A stretch of DNA of 64,000 nt from Todiramphus chloris collaris (Eukaryota; Chordata; Aves; Coraciiformes; Alcedinidae). The stretch's first letter is position 1. Each line of letters opens with the position of its first letter. Of this stretch, positions 1-12,981 are shown piece by piece. Location of the stretch: contig JANVCC010000076.1 in NCBI GenBank assembly GCA_025345505.1, positions 7,427,577-7,491,576 of the forward strand, in the 5' to 3' direction. A program made the translations under genes and the position numbers. The notes beneath the pieces were generated by a model. That model was not told the origin of the DNA, made no database searches, and saw only the letters and a list, made by a program, of their open reading frames with translations.

Positions 1-254
1 ATGATTTCAAACTGAAGGAGCACAGGTTAAGACTGGATCTCAGGAAGAAGTTCTTCAGCATGCGGGTGGTGAGACTCTGGAATAGACTGCCCAGAGGGGT
101 TGTGGATGCCCCCTCCTTGAAGGTGTTCAAGGCCAGGTTGGATGAGGCCTTGAGCAACCTAGTCTAGTTAAGAAGCATCCCTGCCCATGGCAGGGAGTTT
201 GGATTAGATATTTCTGAGGTCCCTTTCCAGCCTAAACCATTTTATGATTCTATG
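1..254 (+). mobile_element. CR1 LINE, 3' end, cut by window start
   Basis: This is the 3' tail of a CR1 non-LTR retrotransposon. It carries the usual CR1 3' text (a GGAAGAAGTTCTTCAGCATG block, then CTCTGGAATAGACTGCCCAGAG) and ends at TTTATGATTCTATG. It lies close in sequence to the tail at 37428-37659, with only scattered substitutions and one short block that differs, so both belong to one CR1 subfamily. The element continues upstream of the window, so its full length is unknown. Confidence 0.93.
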
Positions 255-2498
255 CTTATGTTATTTCTATTATTAATTGATACTTTAACAGAAGTCATGA
301 CTTTCTTCTTATTAGGACTACTTCTGAACCCACATATATGTATTTACATATATTTGTATATAAATTAAAAGGCTCACCACATCAACAAATACAATCCTTA
401 CAACAGGAAAGTGGAACACATTATCTGTTTAACAACTTCCTATGAAACACAAACAGCATCCCTCCAAATGCCATTTTAACAGGTGTGGAAAAAATGCTTT
501 CTAGCTTTACATTGCATTAGAAATTTAAACAATTTAAAAATAAAATGCATAAAACATTGTCTAAAATTATAAAATACTGGGTTTATGTTACTGTGTTTGT
601 AAGCAATGCCTTTTTTTGTCCTTTTAAGTATTTGGGGATTTTTTAGGAAGTCATCAAAATATTCAGTATCATTTACCAAATATTTGATCAGCCACACATC
701 AGAAATGACAATAAACATTTTTGCAACATTTCCAATAAAAATGAATGCAAACAGTGTATCTGTGGAACATGCTGAAGCAAAAATAAAATGCCCTAAAAGC
801 AACAGTTCCTTTCACAAGTGTTATTGGGATTAATGACCTTCTTCCACGAAAAAAAATCCTTTCAAAAGCAATCAGCCCTAGAAACTATTTAACAGAACAC
901 TTTTAGAATGACTGCGAACTAATCAATCAGTCTGAGTGCACAGAAAAATGACATGCTACATGATTTTGACACAGATGACATCGCTTCATGAACGAAGTCA
1001 GTCAATGTGCTTAATCCAGCAGACGAGAATGGGGGGAGGCTGGCTGCTCTTCAGTCTAGCACATGTCCAAACAAGGGCTATATTCCTGTGACATTTATTG
1101 AAGAGTAACTGTTTGGACATTCTTCATTCAGAAGTACACATGGATAAGAACCAAATTTCCAGAACCGTGGAAATAAGCATGAGCTATGGTTGTTTTGTGC
1201 ACCTCACATCCTCTCCTTATGGATCAAGTTCATAATAGATAATTTTTTATTACTCTCCAGAGTCTTACCCAATAGGTGTGATGTTTGAATCAAAGTGGGG
1301 TGCTGAACGTGTGCCAAGGAAGGCAGCAAAGGAACTACTTTATCATTTCAGCACTTCAGCTTTATATGATGATTGCATTGGCACCTTTCCTAATGTGTGA
1401 GTTTAATTTGCAGCAGTGCTATGTGGAAGGTGTGCTGTATGAACCTTGAATTTTAATGGACAGCATTCTGGATAATTTTCCACACAGTATATGGAAATGA
1501 GGAAAGTTCATGCACTCGGCTGCCTCCAAATCTGCAAATGCCACAGATCTGCACGAGGAGTTGAGCAATTCTGAAAATGAATGATTGCCACAAGTGGACA
1601 GAAGGCATTCCCAGTGAGTTAGTGACTTCAGGTACAAGAGATATTTGAATCTACAGCAAACTGGCAGCTTTTCTTTCCAAAGCCACCTAACACCCAATGC
1701 TCAAAAGATGAAATACAGCCTAAATACAAATGCAAGGTTCTTCACCCTTCCCTTACTTAACTCACTGTATCTCAACACACCAATCACTGGAATATCAAGT
1801 CTTGTGGCCAATGGCTTAAATCTCACTTGCGTCTGCAGGTCTCTGTATGAACTATTTTAGCTTTGCTCTCTCTTCTTCTGAAGACTAGGGGGGATGTTTG
1901 GAAGGATAAAGGAAAATTAGCACTTCAGAAGCTGTAATACAATTACATGGCTGTAATCACTGTTATTTTACAGCCTCCAGACTTTGTTTTCTACCTCTCT
2001 GCCCCCATCACATTCTTCTTTACTTTGACTACTAGACTCTCTCACTCGTCTCTATCACAGTTGTGTTATCACCCAAGTTACAAGGTATATGACAGCCCTA
2101 CAAGGTAGAAAATACTGTGACACTTAAAATGTGTACGGGAACAAACTTTCTGTCCTAGCATCCCAGATTGCCCCACAGTTAATAAGAGTTATTAACAGGG
2201 CAGTTGATGTAATAACAGATAACTTGCAAAACACTAGGAAATTACATAAAACTGTATCTTGTGGGTTTCTGTAATTAAACGATTGTACCACGAGAGATCA
2301 AAAGCTTTCCTGTTGTTTCAGTCTCCAGTTGCCCTGTCAATACAGCCCTTCTGCCTACAGCAGATAGTTCTGCTGTGCACATTCCTTTCAAACTGCCATG
2401 CCAGCAGTTTTGCAAAACAGTTTATCTCCACAGTTTTTAATCAGCTGCAGCATTTAGGAAATCCCTTGACATCAGGCTACGTGAAAGTATCGTTAGTA
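255..2498. other. Unique AT-rich DNA, no gene seen
   Basis: About 2.2 kb without a recognised repeat or gene. Open frames here are short, overlap on both strands and show no family signature. I see no splice-bounded coding segment that I would defend. Confidence 0.6.
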
Positions 2499-3285
2499 TA
2501 GAATCACAGATTGGTTTGGGTGGGAAAGGACCTTTCAAGGTCATCTAGTCCAACCTCCCTGCAGGGAGCATAGACATTGGCAACTAGAGAAGGTTGCTCA
2601 GAGCCCTGGTCAACCTCACCTGGAATGGTTCCAGGGATGGGGCACCGACCACCTCTCTGGGCAACCTGGGCCAGGCTCTCACCACCTGCAGAATCAAAAA
2701 TTCTTCATTCTCTCAAGCCTAAATCTCCCACCTTTTACTTTAAAATCATCACCCTTTGTCCTGTCTTAACAGACCCTGCTAAAAAGTCTGTCATCATCTT
2801 TCTTTTCAGTCTCTGAAAAGAAAAAAAAAAAAAAAAAAGGGTGTCCTGTGATAGGGTGAGAGGTAATGGTCCCAATCTGGAACACAAGAAGTTACACCTC
2901 AACATGAGGAAAACCTTTGTTCCTGTGAGGGTGACAGAGCACTGGAACAGGCTGCCAGACAGGTTGTGGAGTCGCTTTCTCTAGAGACTTTCAAAACTTG
3001 CCTGGATCTGTTCCTGTGTGACTTGCCCTAGGTGATCCTGCTCTGGCAGGGGGTTGGACTTGATGATCTCCAGAGGTCCCTTCCAACTCCTACCATTCTA
3101 TGATTCTATGATTCTGATAGGCCCTCTTTAAATATTGTAAGGCCACAAGAAGGTCCCCCCAGAGCCTTCTCTTCTCCAGGCTGAACAACGTGAACTCTCT
3201 CAGCCTGGCCTTACAGCAGAGGGCTTCCAGCCCTCACATCATTGCTCCTCAGGCCCTGCTCCCATAGCTCCAAATGCTTCTTGTC
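2499..3285 (-). mobile_element. CR1 LINE (minus) interrupted by a second CR1
   Basis: Read on the minus strand, this is the 3' part of a CR1. The 3' end is at 2499 (AGAATCACAGATTGG on the plus strand) and the element runs to about 3285. It is in two parts, 2499 to about 2815 and about 3117-3285. The second part resumes the CR1 text just where the first stops (CCTGCTAAAAAGTCTGTC ... then AAGGCCACAAGAAGG and CTTCTCTTCCAGGCTGAAC-like text). A plus-strand CR1 sits between them. The element is a truncated, non-coding fragment. Confidence 0.9.
2821..3115 (+). mobile_element. CR1 LINE (plus) nested inside a minus-strand CR1
   Basis: A 5'-truncated CR1 tail ending in three overlapping copies of the TCTATGATTC unit near 3095-3115. 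It lies inside the minus-strand CR1 that flanks it, so it is the younger of the two. At its 5' junction there is a run of 18 A (2821-2838), placed before the CR1 text on the sense strand, which is unusual for an element that does not end in poly(A). I do not see a convincing target-site duplication. Confidence 0.9.
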
Positions 3286-4635
3286 TCAGACTACAGTTCT
3301 ATCTCCAGAAATGGAAGACCAGCTTGTTTCATCACACTCAGTTCCCATGGTAAGACCTGTCACTAGTGAACCCCAAAAACACAACTACATGCAAAGCAGA
3401 GGCACATTCCCCTTGTAATTCTTTTCATCCCAAACAAAGCTCACTCCTGCAAGATGAATCAACTTGCACAGCACAGAGCAGATGTGATGCTTGCGCTGCC
3501 TTATGGCCTGTCAAGATCCAGCTTGATGGAACAGTCATATCATTTCACAAGCATATCTTTAAATATTTCACTAGTGAAGGGAAAAAAAAAATATCATAAA
3601 TTGTTAGGGTTTTTTGTCATTTTGGTTTGGGTTTTTTTTTATTTCTTCTACATGGAGGTACCAGCATTTTAACAAAAGAAGCCAGCAGGAAAAGGATGGT
3701 ACTGAAAGATGTGTCTGTATTTAAAATAAAGCAAACGATAGGTTATCAGCTTGGATATGCCATGCTTCATCTGATCATCACTAGATGTGAGCAATGAAAA
3801 CAGAGCTAATGTTCCGTACAGAAAACAGAAGTGACAGTAATGCCCAGGAATGGACTTTTACACAAAGAACTCACTGGAAAAGCTCAAATGTCAAGTGTAA
3901 CAGAAGTTTACATTACTTCGGGTTTTTGACTTTTGCCCCATGCTGCTTTTTTTCCTATCCATACAAACATACACAGTAACCTAATTTACAATCTGGTTTT
4001 TCATGTAGCCCTTCAGTTTTAGCAATAATCTGTGAATCAGCAGGATCCCCAGTGCATGTGAAAACTCCTCAAAGTTGTAGAAAATGATTGTTATTCTGTC
4101 ACCTTCCTGGGCAGTGTGTGCCTTGAGGATGGACAGATCACAGCACAGGCAAAATTCAATTGGACCTGACATTTAAAGCTACTTGCTTGAACTAGAAATG
4201 GGCTAAGTTCCAAAATAGTTTTTTAGCCTTTGCCTACTGGATGGGAATTGGTATTTAAAGCTTAGTGGATTCCTGCAGCAAAGATCTCACTCGGTTTCCC
4301 CAAACCTTTCACAGGCATTACACAGCCCCTCCCATCTGCCCAAATGTACTGGTTTTTTACCAGACACATCAACATGTTTGAAAAAAATGGGAATTGTAAA
4401 CACCGTGGTAGATCGTAAACACAGAAAGTGTATCTGGAAGCAAACCTGTTCTTAGAATGAAACTAGAAATAAAAAAAAAAAAAAAAGAAAAAAAATAAAT
4501 CAAACCCAGGATTCTCCATAAGCTGAATCACACCTGGGTACCACACACAACAGCGTAAATGCATCTTGCAGACTGTAAGATACAGCAGAATTTAGTCCTT
4601 TGTTTATCAATTCCTATGACCTATTAGAAATCATG

Positions 4636-4805
4636 AGCCTGATTTTCGGAGATACTGAGCCTGTCTCTTCCATTTACTTTACATGGAGATGTATTTCCTC
4701 TGTCAGCTCTCCTGGAAATCAAACCCCAGTGACTTTACATGATACTAATGGCCAGATGCTTAGCCTTCAAAGGAGCTACAGGGATTTGTATCGGCTGAAA
4801 CTAAG
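4636..4805. repeat. Relic of an old sauropsid interspersed repeat
   Basis: Two short stretches (about 4636-4685 and 4752-4805) resemble repeats common in turtle and crocodile DNA. The first follows a GCCTGATTTTC...GCTGAG...CATTGACTTCAGTGG pattern; the second follows a GGAGCTAC...GATTT...GGCTGA pattern. The match is from memory and heavily decayed, and I cannot name the family with confidence. Confidence 0.35.
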
Positions 4806-5524
4806 TCTCTCATGCTGTGCTCCTGGGTACTACAGCCCCTTTTCTTACACTACCACAGTCAGAAGTAAGATAAATAAGAAAGACAGAGATAAGATGGATA
4901 AATGAGATAAATTAGACAATCAGGAGAAAAAAAAAAATAAAAAAATTTCCAAGTTCTGTCATGATGTGAGACTATAAAGTTGGTGAAAAATAAAGCAAAG
5001 CAAACCCAGGGTATTATAATATTATAAAGTATCTTGTTCTGGCAGGCATTTTTTTGCAAAGCTCTGACTGTGAATGTGCAGCATGTGCAAATAATTCTTT
5101 CATTTTATAGCCATGAACCAAAGTATAAGGGCTGTCTTCTGCCATATTTAGGGACCTATGACTATGACATAACCAGTAAGTCATTTGTTTGTAATTGAAG
5201 GCAACATATAAAACCACTTTTCCTGAAAGATGACTATAGTTATCATCAGGGGAAAAAAAAAAAAAAAATCACCACATTTGATAAATTATTTATCCCTAAA
5301 TTCAATCACCTATCAGAGAATCCCTGTCATATGTGGCACTAGAAGCATATCAGTGACTTCAGTTTGGTACACACATCTATCTTCATGACATCCTAGAACG
5401 TGAACCCTTGTCCCTGTAAGTATGAGTAGACCTGAAGAGATCAGAGGCAGCTCCTTTCCCTGCTCCCAGATATAAGGAGTGGGTAGGACTGGAAGCACCT
5501 TCCCCTCCAAGGAAAGGCAACAGA

Positions 5525-5580
5525 AAAAGCTTTTGCTTGTAGCTCCCCCATTAACTTCAGTATAATTAACCAGCTCATGC
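5525..5580. repeat. Possible second relic of the same old repeat
   Basis: The text AGCTCCCCCATTAACTTCAG resembles the AGCTCCCATTGACTTCAGTGG core of the ancient sauropsid repeat proposed at 4636. It is short, so chance resemblance is possible. Confidence 0.25.
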
Positions 5581-8090
5581 CCATGCCTGCACCACACAAC
5601 CTGAAGGAAAGTAAAAGAAGAGTGGTGAGGAGCATCGTAAACAAACTCGAGTTACAGCTGAGGTGTCAAAAAACAGATTATCTCATTCCAACTGCTGTCT
5701 TCCCTCATGTGTTTGACAAGTAGAACATCTATGTTCAGATAACACAGGTCTGTGATAGACTCTGAGGCACCTTGTCAAATATTCTTGAGATTCCTGCCCT
5801 GTTGTGGAAAAGATTAAAGCACAATGGAAAACTACGCCTGTGAAAATCCCTGATACAAGGGTGAAAGCAGCAGGTTCAAATGGTTTTCTTCTCTAGCAAG
5901 AACCAAGCTCCACGGTGCCTGCACTCCCACTGGCGTGCTTCTGCCCAGGTGCTGCAGCAGAGATTCCCTGTTTGCAAGGTAATGAGAAGAAATTTACTCT
6001 TTGCATTTCTTCCACAGTTTTGTGGTTGCTCCTGCATCCTGTCTGTGTTGGCTCACATACAACTTGGAGCCTTTGGAAGCGATTGTTTGGTAGACCCATT
6101 GTGCTTCTAGGCAGTATTATTTGCTATTCGTGTGAATTTTGCTATGAATTTGCTACGTTTGTGAAAAGAGGGGAGATGCAGCTGACACTGACACTTGGAC
6201 ATCACATGCATGCAGATGGGCACTGAGTGGACTCAGCTAAATGACCTGTGCTGTATCACAGAATTTGTTACTCCAGTTGATGATACTGAAATACCCAATG
6301 GAAATCGGGTATTCATGGAAATCATTGGAACATTCAGACAGTTTACCTGAGAAGAGTGTTTCCCTGTCTCACAAGGCTTGATTATACATTACAATTTTTG
6401 CCTTTTTTTTGTTACACAGGTTACCTATCAGTACTTAGCAGCTTTACTTTTTAGCCTACAAACATTTGTCTCAGAACAATAGGGTGTGAATTTGGAAACA
6501 ATGAAGATTGTCCTTTGAATATCTACAGACGTTTTCCAGCATCTGATAATGAGGTGACATGAATGAATGATTGTAAGAGATATTAGGACATGTAGTTTTG
6601 ATGCAATGGGCTTTGATTTCAGGTTGACAGTTTGGGAAATTCCCCACAGTATCACCACAGACACTATTCCTCCATTTGTAAGAATTTTATAACCCCCCAG
6701 AAATAAAGCACTGAATTCTGGAAATAGTGTTTCACTTGTGTAGGCTGGAATTCTTAATCCCAGTTCAGATTTATTGTTCTTCCTTCTGGAAATGAGACAG
6801 GTGCAGACACAAGCTCCTGTCAAAGCCATGCCAGGGAAAGCTGTTTCTCCTGCACCTCAGATTATGTGTGTGCTTGTTTATGGGTGGAAAATCTGTTTTA
6901 GTCGGTCAGACATTCACCTATTCCACTAGACTGGCTCTGCGAGGGCACAGGGGAGCCATGTGTGGTAGTGACACGCAGAGCTCCTCTGTACTAAGAATGG
7001 GTTTAGATTGGGTATCTGTATTTCACTGAACAAGGATGTGGAGTTTTGTGCTTGCCCTCGCTTTATATTCCTTATCAGCAGAATATATCTCACTTTGTCA
7101 AGTCTGTAGAGCTCTTTCCTCTTAACTGTAAAGAAACAGGACATAGAATTAGAAGAATTTCACAGCCAAATAACCAACTCTGAATTCTCCAGCTTTTTGC
7201 TACTAGTGAATTAGAGTCCTCAACTTTCAGAGGGGCACCACCCTCAACTTGCTGACGGAGACCCTCCATATTTCCCAGCTCCTCTGCAAGTTGCTGCTGG
7301 TTGCTGCACCTTTTAATTCCCAGTGACTGCTCTGCACACTAGCTTCTAAAATTATCTTCAAACAGCATGAGTAACCTGTAACTGGACATCAGAATCCTTT
7401 TACTTTTTCACTGTGCAGGTCCTATACCTGTTATCATCCACCACCAATGTCCCTACATCACTGATTTAACACCTAGCTTCTGGTCATGTCCAATCTTTCT
7501 TTATTTTCCCATTTAACTGGGTTTCGCTCCCCTGCAGTACATGTTTATATTCAGAAGCATTTAAATTGGCTGAATCAGCTCAGCTAATTTCTACTGGGTA
7601 CCACCTATCTAATTTACCTCACACAGCCTTCAAATGAAATGATTCTGTCTTTTAACTACATAAACAAAAACAAAGAAAAAAAAAATCCCCAAGCATTAAA
7701 ACATATTTTCACTTTAGTTCCTCCAGTGTTCTATAAATAGAAAGGTGTTTTTTTCAGACACTATATGAAATCACAAAAGTACTTGCTATAGGGTTTAACA
7801 ATTTTCTTTCCACGTTAAAGACTTGAGAACTAAATTCATCTCCAAAATGGCTTAACCCTTTTTAGGTGCACAACGCCAGCGCTTTAAACAACTTGAATCT
7901 ACAGACTGAAGAAGGTATCTATTCTCAGCATGGTTTTAGCCATGTGAGTCTTACCAGTTGGTCTTTAGTGCTGTTTCAGTTGATGATTCATTTATTCTGT
8001 AGGTAGAAATAAGTATAGCTAATGAGATCACAGAAACCTTCTGACAGCTTTGATGTGAACACATTCCCTATATTAAGAGCAACGTGTGGA

Positions 8091-8118
8091 GGAGGGCGGG
8101 GGGCGGGGGGGGGGGGGA
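8091..8118 (+). repeat. G-rich tract, possible G-quadruplex
   Basis: An almost pure G stretch broken by two C, including a run of 13 G ending at 8117. It has several runs of four or more G close together, enough to form a G-quadruplex in principle. It is surrounded by ordinary AT-rich DNA, with no promoter signals seen nearby. Confidence 0.7.
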
Positions 8119-8589
8119 TGTTCTCACTTGTAATTTGAAATAAGTTTGGTGGATCTCGGCACGGCAGACTGATGTTCAGAAAAATCACTGTCAACAGTCA
8201 AACTAAAACTGGCACCATTCTTGGCAATAGAAGCAAAAATTAATGATCAACTGGGAACATTAAAATCAGAACAGGCCTGCAAATCACCTGCGGAAAGAAA
8301 AATGTCCTGGGAAACTCAATGTCAATCCCATCTGTGCAATGAAACCATGGTCAAGCCAACATGTTTAACTACAAGGAAATTTAGCTTTTAAAATGTATGG
8401 GATAAATTTCATTTACATTTTTAATTACAAACATGTTTAATTACAAATAATTTTAATTTTTGAAATGCATGGAGCAAATTTTCAGGTGGCTTCCATCTGC
8501 TGCTCCATTTGACTTCAGGAAAGCTAGTGCTAATTTTCAAAACTTCTCATGACATTCCTTAAAAAATATTTGTAGTAACCTACCACCTT

Positions 8590-9372
8590 AATCTTTCTGA
8601 CAGGCCACCTGAAGTACTGAAAGGCCACAAGAAGGTCTCCCCAGAGCCATCTCTTCTCCAGGCTGAACAGCCCCAGCTCTCTCAGCCTGGCCTCACAGCA
8701 GAGGGGTTCCATCCCTCCCATCATGGCTGTGGCCTCCTCTGGCCCCGCTCCAACAGGTCCCTGTCTCTCCTGTGCTGAGGACTCCAGAGCTGGACCCAGC
8801 GCTGCAGGGGGGTCTCCCCAGAGCGGAGCAGAGGGGCAGGATCCCCTCCCTGACCTGCTGCCCACGCTGCTGGGGATGCAGCACAGGGTGCCATGGGTTT
8901 CTGGGCTGCGAGCACTTGGTAACAGCTCATGTCCAGCTTCTCACCTCCAGGTTCTTCTCTGCAGGGCTGCTTTCCATCCTTTCATCCCCAGTCTGTGTTG
9001 GTACTGCCCCAACCCAGATGCAGGGCCTTGCACCTGGCCTTATTGAACCTCACAAGGTTCACATGGGCCCACTTCTCTAGCTTGTCCAGCTACCTCTGAA
9101 GGTATCTCATCCCTCAGGAGTGTCAATCACACCACTCAGCTTAGTGTCATCTGCAAATCTGCTGAGGATGCCCTCAATCCCACTATGTCATTAATGAAGA
9201 TATTAAACAGCATTGGTCCCAGTACAGACCCCTGAAGAACACCATTTATTACTGATCCCCATCTGGACATTGAGCTGTTGACCACTACCCTCTGGATGTG
9301 ACCATCCAAGCAATTCCTTATCCACCAAACAGTCCACCTGTCAAATCAGTATCTCTCCAATTTGGAGAGAAG
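8590..9372 (-). mobile_element. CR1 LINE fragment, minus strand
   Basis: A long CR1 piece read on the minus strand, covering the end of the reverse transcriptase region and the part upstream of it. Minus-strand translation of the first part contains [15 protein letters not shown], the standard C-terminal text of CR1 ORF2. The right-hand part matches CR1 text for 'ACCTGGCCTTATTGAACCTC' and 'CATTGGTCCCAGTACAGACC'. The 3' untranslated tail is missing at the left end. The frame is broken, so it is a dead copy. Confidence 0.92.
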
Positions 9373-11616
9373 ATCAATGAATTGCATAAAAATTCAGTGA
9401 AACTTGACTAAACTTGGCCTGGATAGGAAACCTGACCTACATTTATGATCAAAAAAAAAAACATGTAAAAAATTAGAAAGGCAAATCCCGAGGGTTTAGG
9501 TAAGTATAATGATCTTAAATCTTGCATTCATGTGGCTTGCAAAAAGGAATTTGTAAATACAGGCTGTTTATTAAGCTGAATGTAGGGGTTCCATAAAGCC
9601 AGTCAACTTACATCCACACAATGTTTCCCTATCTAATGCATAAGAGAAGGCAAATGCAAAAGCTGCCAGGAACCACTCCTCATGATCATATCTGCTTGTA
9701 ACTCTGAAAAGAGCACCAGTGATAAAAAAAATGCTTCATGTGCACACAGTCCCCCAGACATCACACTCTGTGTGTCCCAGTCAGTTCTCATTTCCATGTA
9801 TTTCCAGAGGAATCTTATTTCAATGAGAGATCAGCTCCTCAAAGCAACACAAAAGATAATAAAGAAAGAATTCTAACTTAGTTCCACCTGGAGAATTGCT
9901 GGAAGATGTTTGCTTGTCTAATCTGCCCGAGTAATTCCTGAACAGAAACTCAACTGAAAGAAATATGCTGCTAAATCAACGAAATCTTTTTCAACAGTGA
10001 ACGAACACAACTCTGGTCAAAGCTCATTTCTTCTCATTTCCTACTTTTCCCAGTTAACTCAAGCTGACTGTGGTTTAACCAGTCTCAGAAACTTCAGAAT
10101 TCAAAAAAGAATCCTGCAAAAGGTGTTCTGTGCAAATTAGCAGGTTTGGTTTGATTGGACACAACACGAAGATAGTGGAAAAAACAACAAAAAGTATTCT
10201 TTGAGCTCTCTCTGAAGCTGACAACAAATAGGCCATTTAGTGTTTCATGCCATTTTGTCTCAAATCACATTTTCAAAACTATCAGAGCGTTTCCTCTGAG
10301 TCTAATAACCGTTCTTCCCCTTACAAACTAAAACCAAGTTTTAGAGGTTTGAATTTAGTAGGCTCTAGGTGCAGACTTTCCCACAAATTCATGTCTCCTA
10401 GTGCAAAAAACAGTGAAGAGCAGAACTAACAAACAAAATTCACCCCAACTGAATCACAAGTAAAGAAGAAAATGGAGAAAACGTCAACAAACCAGAGTTC
10501 ATTCTTCTAAAAAAGCATTTAGAATCAATACCAAGAGGGGAGATTTTCTTCACATAAAAGAGGAGTTTCACAACCTGCAAACCCTACCTGACCTGCAGAA
10601 GTGCCTGTGCATCGAGAGTTTAACCAAGTCCACAAACTCTCTTCATGAGTCCCGTACATCTGGTGTGAAGGGCAGGTGACAGAACAAGGAGCTGGATGCT
10701 CTGTCATCAATGTGAGTGAAGATGGTGCTGCATTTGACAGAACCACAGTTAAATAGTTAAATGACTTCCCTCCTTCTCCTCCCCCCCCCCTTGCGATTTT
10801 GCTTTTTTATTGTTTAGTTATAGAAACTATGCACTTTACTAGATCTATAGCCTCATATAATTGCTGCAATAATCTCCCGAGCGATCTTGCCAGGCACATT
10901 GGCAGTATTCCAGATAATGCACTATCACAAACACGATGGGTTTAGCTTCCCTCTTTATTTTTACAAACCTGTTTACAAAGCTAAACTTCTTACGGCCCAA
11001 ATCTGTAAGGCTACAAGTCTCTGAGATTTCCATTTAATGCAATTACTCCAGAATCATGGACTCATCTAATGCTAATACAGCATCCTAACCATACTGGGTT
11101 AGAAGGAACTTTCATTTGCCAGGGAATAGAAGGAGCCAGATTAATAGTAGTACTAAAGCATAACACAGCTCTGTATTTTGATAGCAGCAGCAAACAGAAA
11201 ATTATAATCTTAGGGCTTTCCCAAATAATCTGGTGACAGACTTTTTAGACATGAAAAACACAGTGGATTACAATCTTACCTCTGGAAACAGGACAAATAG
11301 ATTAGTGGACAATAAAATGTTTCTACAAAGTTAGAGTTAAGTATTTTTACAGACATATAGGACTCGTTGAATTTAATTCAGTAATTGATTATTCAATTGT
11401 TTTTTGTTATCTATCAAAATCCTGTAATTTTCATGTATGCTGATTCCCATCATGCTGAAATTCCTCATAAAGCCTGGTCTGAAGGGATGGGTGAGTTAGA
11501 CTAGAATATCAACAAACTATACAGACAGAATTGATTTTTAAAGGAAAAAATTGATAAGCTTATCTATCATGGAGTCATCAAATTCCCCAAATGAAGTTGC
11601 ATCATGCTAGTTTTTT
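9373..11616. other. Unique DNA, no gene seen
   Basis: About 2.2 kb of AT-rich sequence without a recognised repeat. A pyrimidine run with ten C is at about 10780-10790. Open frames are short and unconvincing. Confidence 0.6.
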
Positions 11617-11916
11617 CACAGAATCACAAAATGTCAAGGGTTGGAAGGGACCTCAAAAGATCAGCTAGTCCAATACCCCTGCCAGGGCAGGGCCACCTAG
11701 AGCAGGTCACATAGGAACATGTCCAGGTAGGTTTTAAATGTCCCCAGAGAAGGAGACCACAATCCTGGGCAGCCTGTTCAGAGCACTGTCACCCTCACAG
11801 TGAAAGAGTTTTTCCTTATGTTTCTGTAGAACCTCTCATGCTCCAGCTTACACCCACTGCCCCTTGTCCTGTCATTGGACATAACAGAGAAGAGCCTGGC
11901 TCCATCCTCCTGACAC

Positions 11917-12618
11917 TCACCCTTTATAAATATTAATGAGGTCACCCCTCTGTCTCCTCTTCTCCAAGCTGAAGAGACCCAGCTCTCTCAGCCTTTCCTC
12001 ATAAGGAAGATGCTCCACTCCCTTAATCATCTTTGTGGCTCTGCACTGGACTCTCTCAAGCAGTTCCCTGTCCTTCTTGAACTGAGGGGCCCAGAACTGG
12101 ACACAGTATTCCGGATGTGGCCTCACCAGGGCAGAGCAGAGGGGAAGGAGAACCTCTCTTGATCTACTAACCACACCCCTTCTAATACACCCCAGGATGG
12201 CATTGGCCTTCTTGGCCAAGAGGGCACACTGCTGGCTTGTGGTCACCCTGCTGTCCACCAGGACCCCTGCGTTCTTTTCCCCCATGCTACTCTCTAACAA
12301 GTCATTCCCCAACCTACACTGGTACATGGGGTTATTCTTTCCCAGATGCAAGACTCTGCACTTGCCCTTGTTGTATTTCATTTGATTTCTCCCTGCCCAG
12401 CTCTGCAGCCTGTCCAGGTCTGGCTGGATGGCAGCACAGCCTGCTGGGGTGTCAGCCACTCCTCCCAGTTTTCTGTCGTCAGCAAACTTGCTGACAGTGC
12501 ACTCTGTGCCCTCACCCAGTTCACTGATGAATATATTGAACAGTACTGGCCCCAGTACTGACCCCTGAGGTACTCCACCAGAAACGGGCCTCCAACTAGA
12601 CTCTGCCCCATTGACCAC
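11917..12618 (-). pseudogene. CR1 ORF2 reverse transcriptase, C-terminal half
   Basis: A 233-codon open frame encoding the C-terminal half of the CR1 reverse transcriptase, the enzyme that copies CR1 RNA into the genome at a nicked target. Residues 16-24 read VPQGSVLGP, a core RT motif, and residues 45-48 read FADD, the catalytic box with its two aspartates. The tail contains [14 protein letters not shown] and [14 protein letters not shown], typical of CR1. The apparent start is a GTG exactly at the LTR insertion edge, so it is not a true start: the upstream half of the domain lies beyond the LTR. The frame ends shortly after the conserved GDLI motif, as in other CR1 copies. It is a fragment, not a working gene. 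Confidence 0.92.
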
Positions 12619-12981
12619 TGTGGATGCTGAAAAGCTGCTAGCAGAGGGATTTTCTCAGGTTCTCACAATATTTGGTGAGAGTCCTGCCTTTCTCACACAA
12701 GTTATGAAAAACAATAGGTTGTTTTTTGTAAGCTGGACCAACACCTGGTGTTTTGCTAAGTTCTGTTTATGGTACATTGGAAAAATATTTTGAAACGGGT
12801 GCTGTAGGACTTTAGCCAATCACGCTAGGAGATGGGTGATCACTGACCAATCTCCCTGTGGGGCTAGGGTATATAAAATGGGGTTGTAAATTAATAGAGG
12901 GGCTTCTTCTTCCTCTCCTCGCTCTCTCTTCCTGATTTTGTGTGTTGCTGCATCTCTCCTCTCCTGGTATAAACAGCGACA
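12619..12981 (+). mobile_element. Solo retroviral LTR inside CR1 (fossil)
   Basis: A 363-bp solo LTR of an endogenous retrovirus. It begins TGTGGATG, ends GCGACA, and is flanked by a perfect 6-bp duplication, GACCAC, at 12613-12618 and 12982-12987. The interrupted CR1 reads straight across the site once the LTR is ignored. A CCAAT box at 12816-12820 and a TATA-like TATATAAAA at 12870-12878 give plus orientation. No internal viral sequence is present, so it probably formed by recombination between two LTRs. A 6-bp duplication fits class II (alpha/beta-like) retroviruses, but the family is not certain. It is younger than the CR1 it sits in. Confidence 0.88.
12870..12878 (+). promoter_or_regulatory. 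TATA box of the solo LTR
   Basis: TATATAAAA about 50 bp downstream of a CCAAT box (GCCAATCACG). The pair has the spacing expected of an LTR promoter on the plus strand. Whether it is active today cannot be judged from sequence. Confidence 0.6.

Larger units (their letters stand above)
3286..8589. other. Unique AT-rich DNA with small simple tracts
   Basis: About 5.3 kb without a gene I can support. The notable items are A-rich tracts near 4469-4497, 4926-4945 and 5251-5268, the old sauropsid repeat relics listed separately at 4636-4805 and 5525-5580, and the G-rich run at 8091-8118. The longest open frame, minus strand 6428-6829 (133 codons), shows no domain or composition that marks it as a gene. 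Confidence 0.6.

Noticed and set aside
6428-6829. 133-codon minus-strand open frame
   Set aside because: No recognised domain, no splice signals, and composition like the surrounding AT-rich DNA; fits chance.
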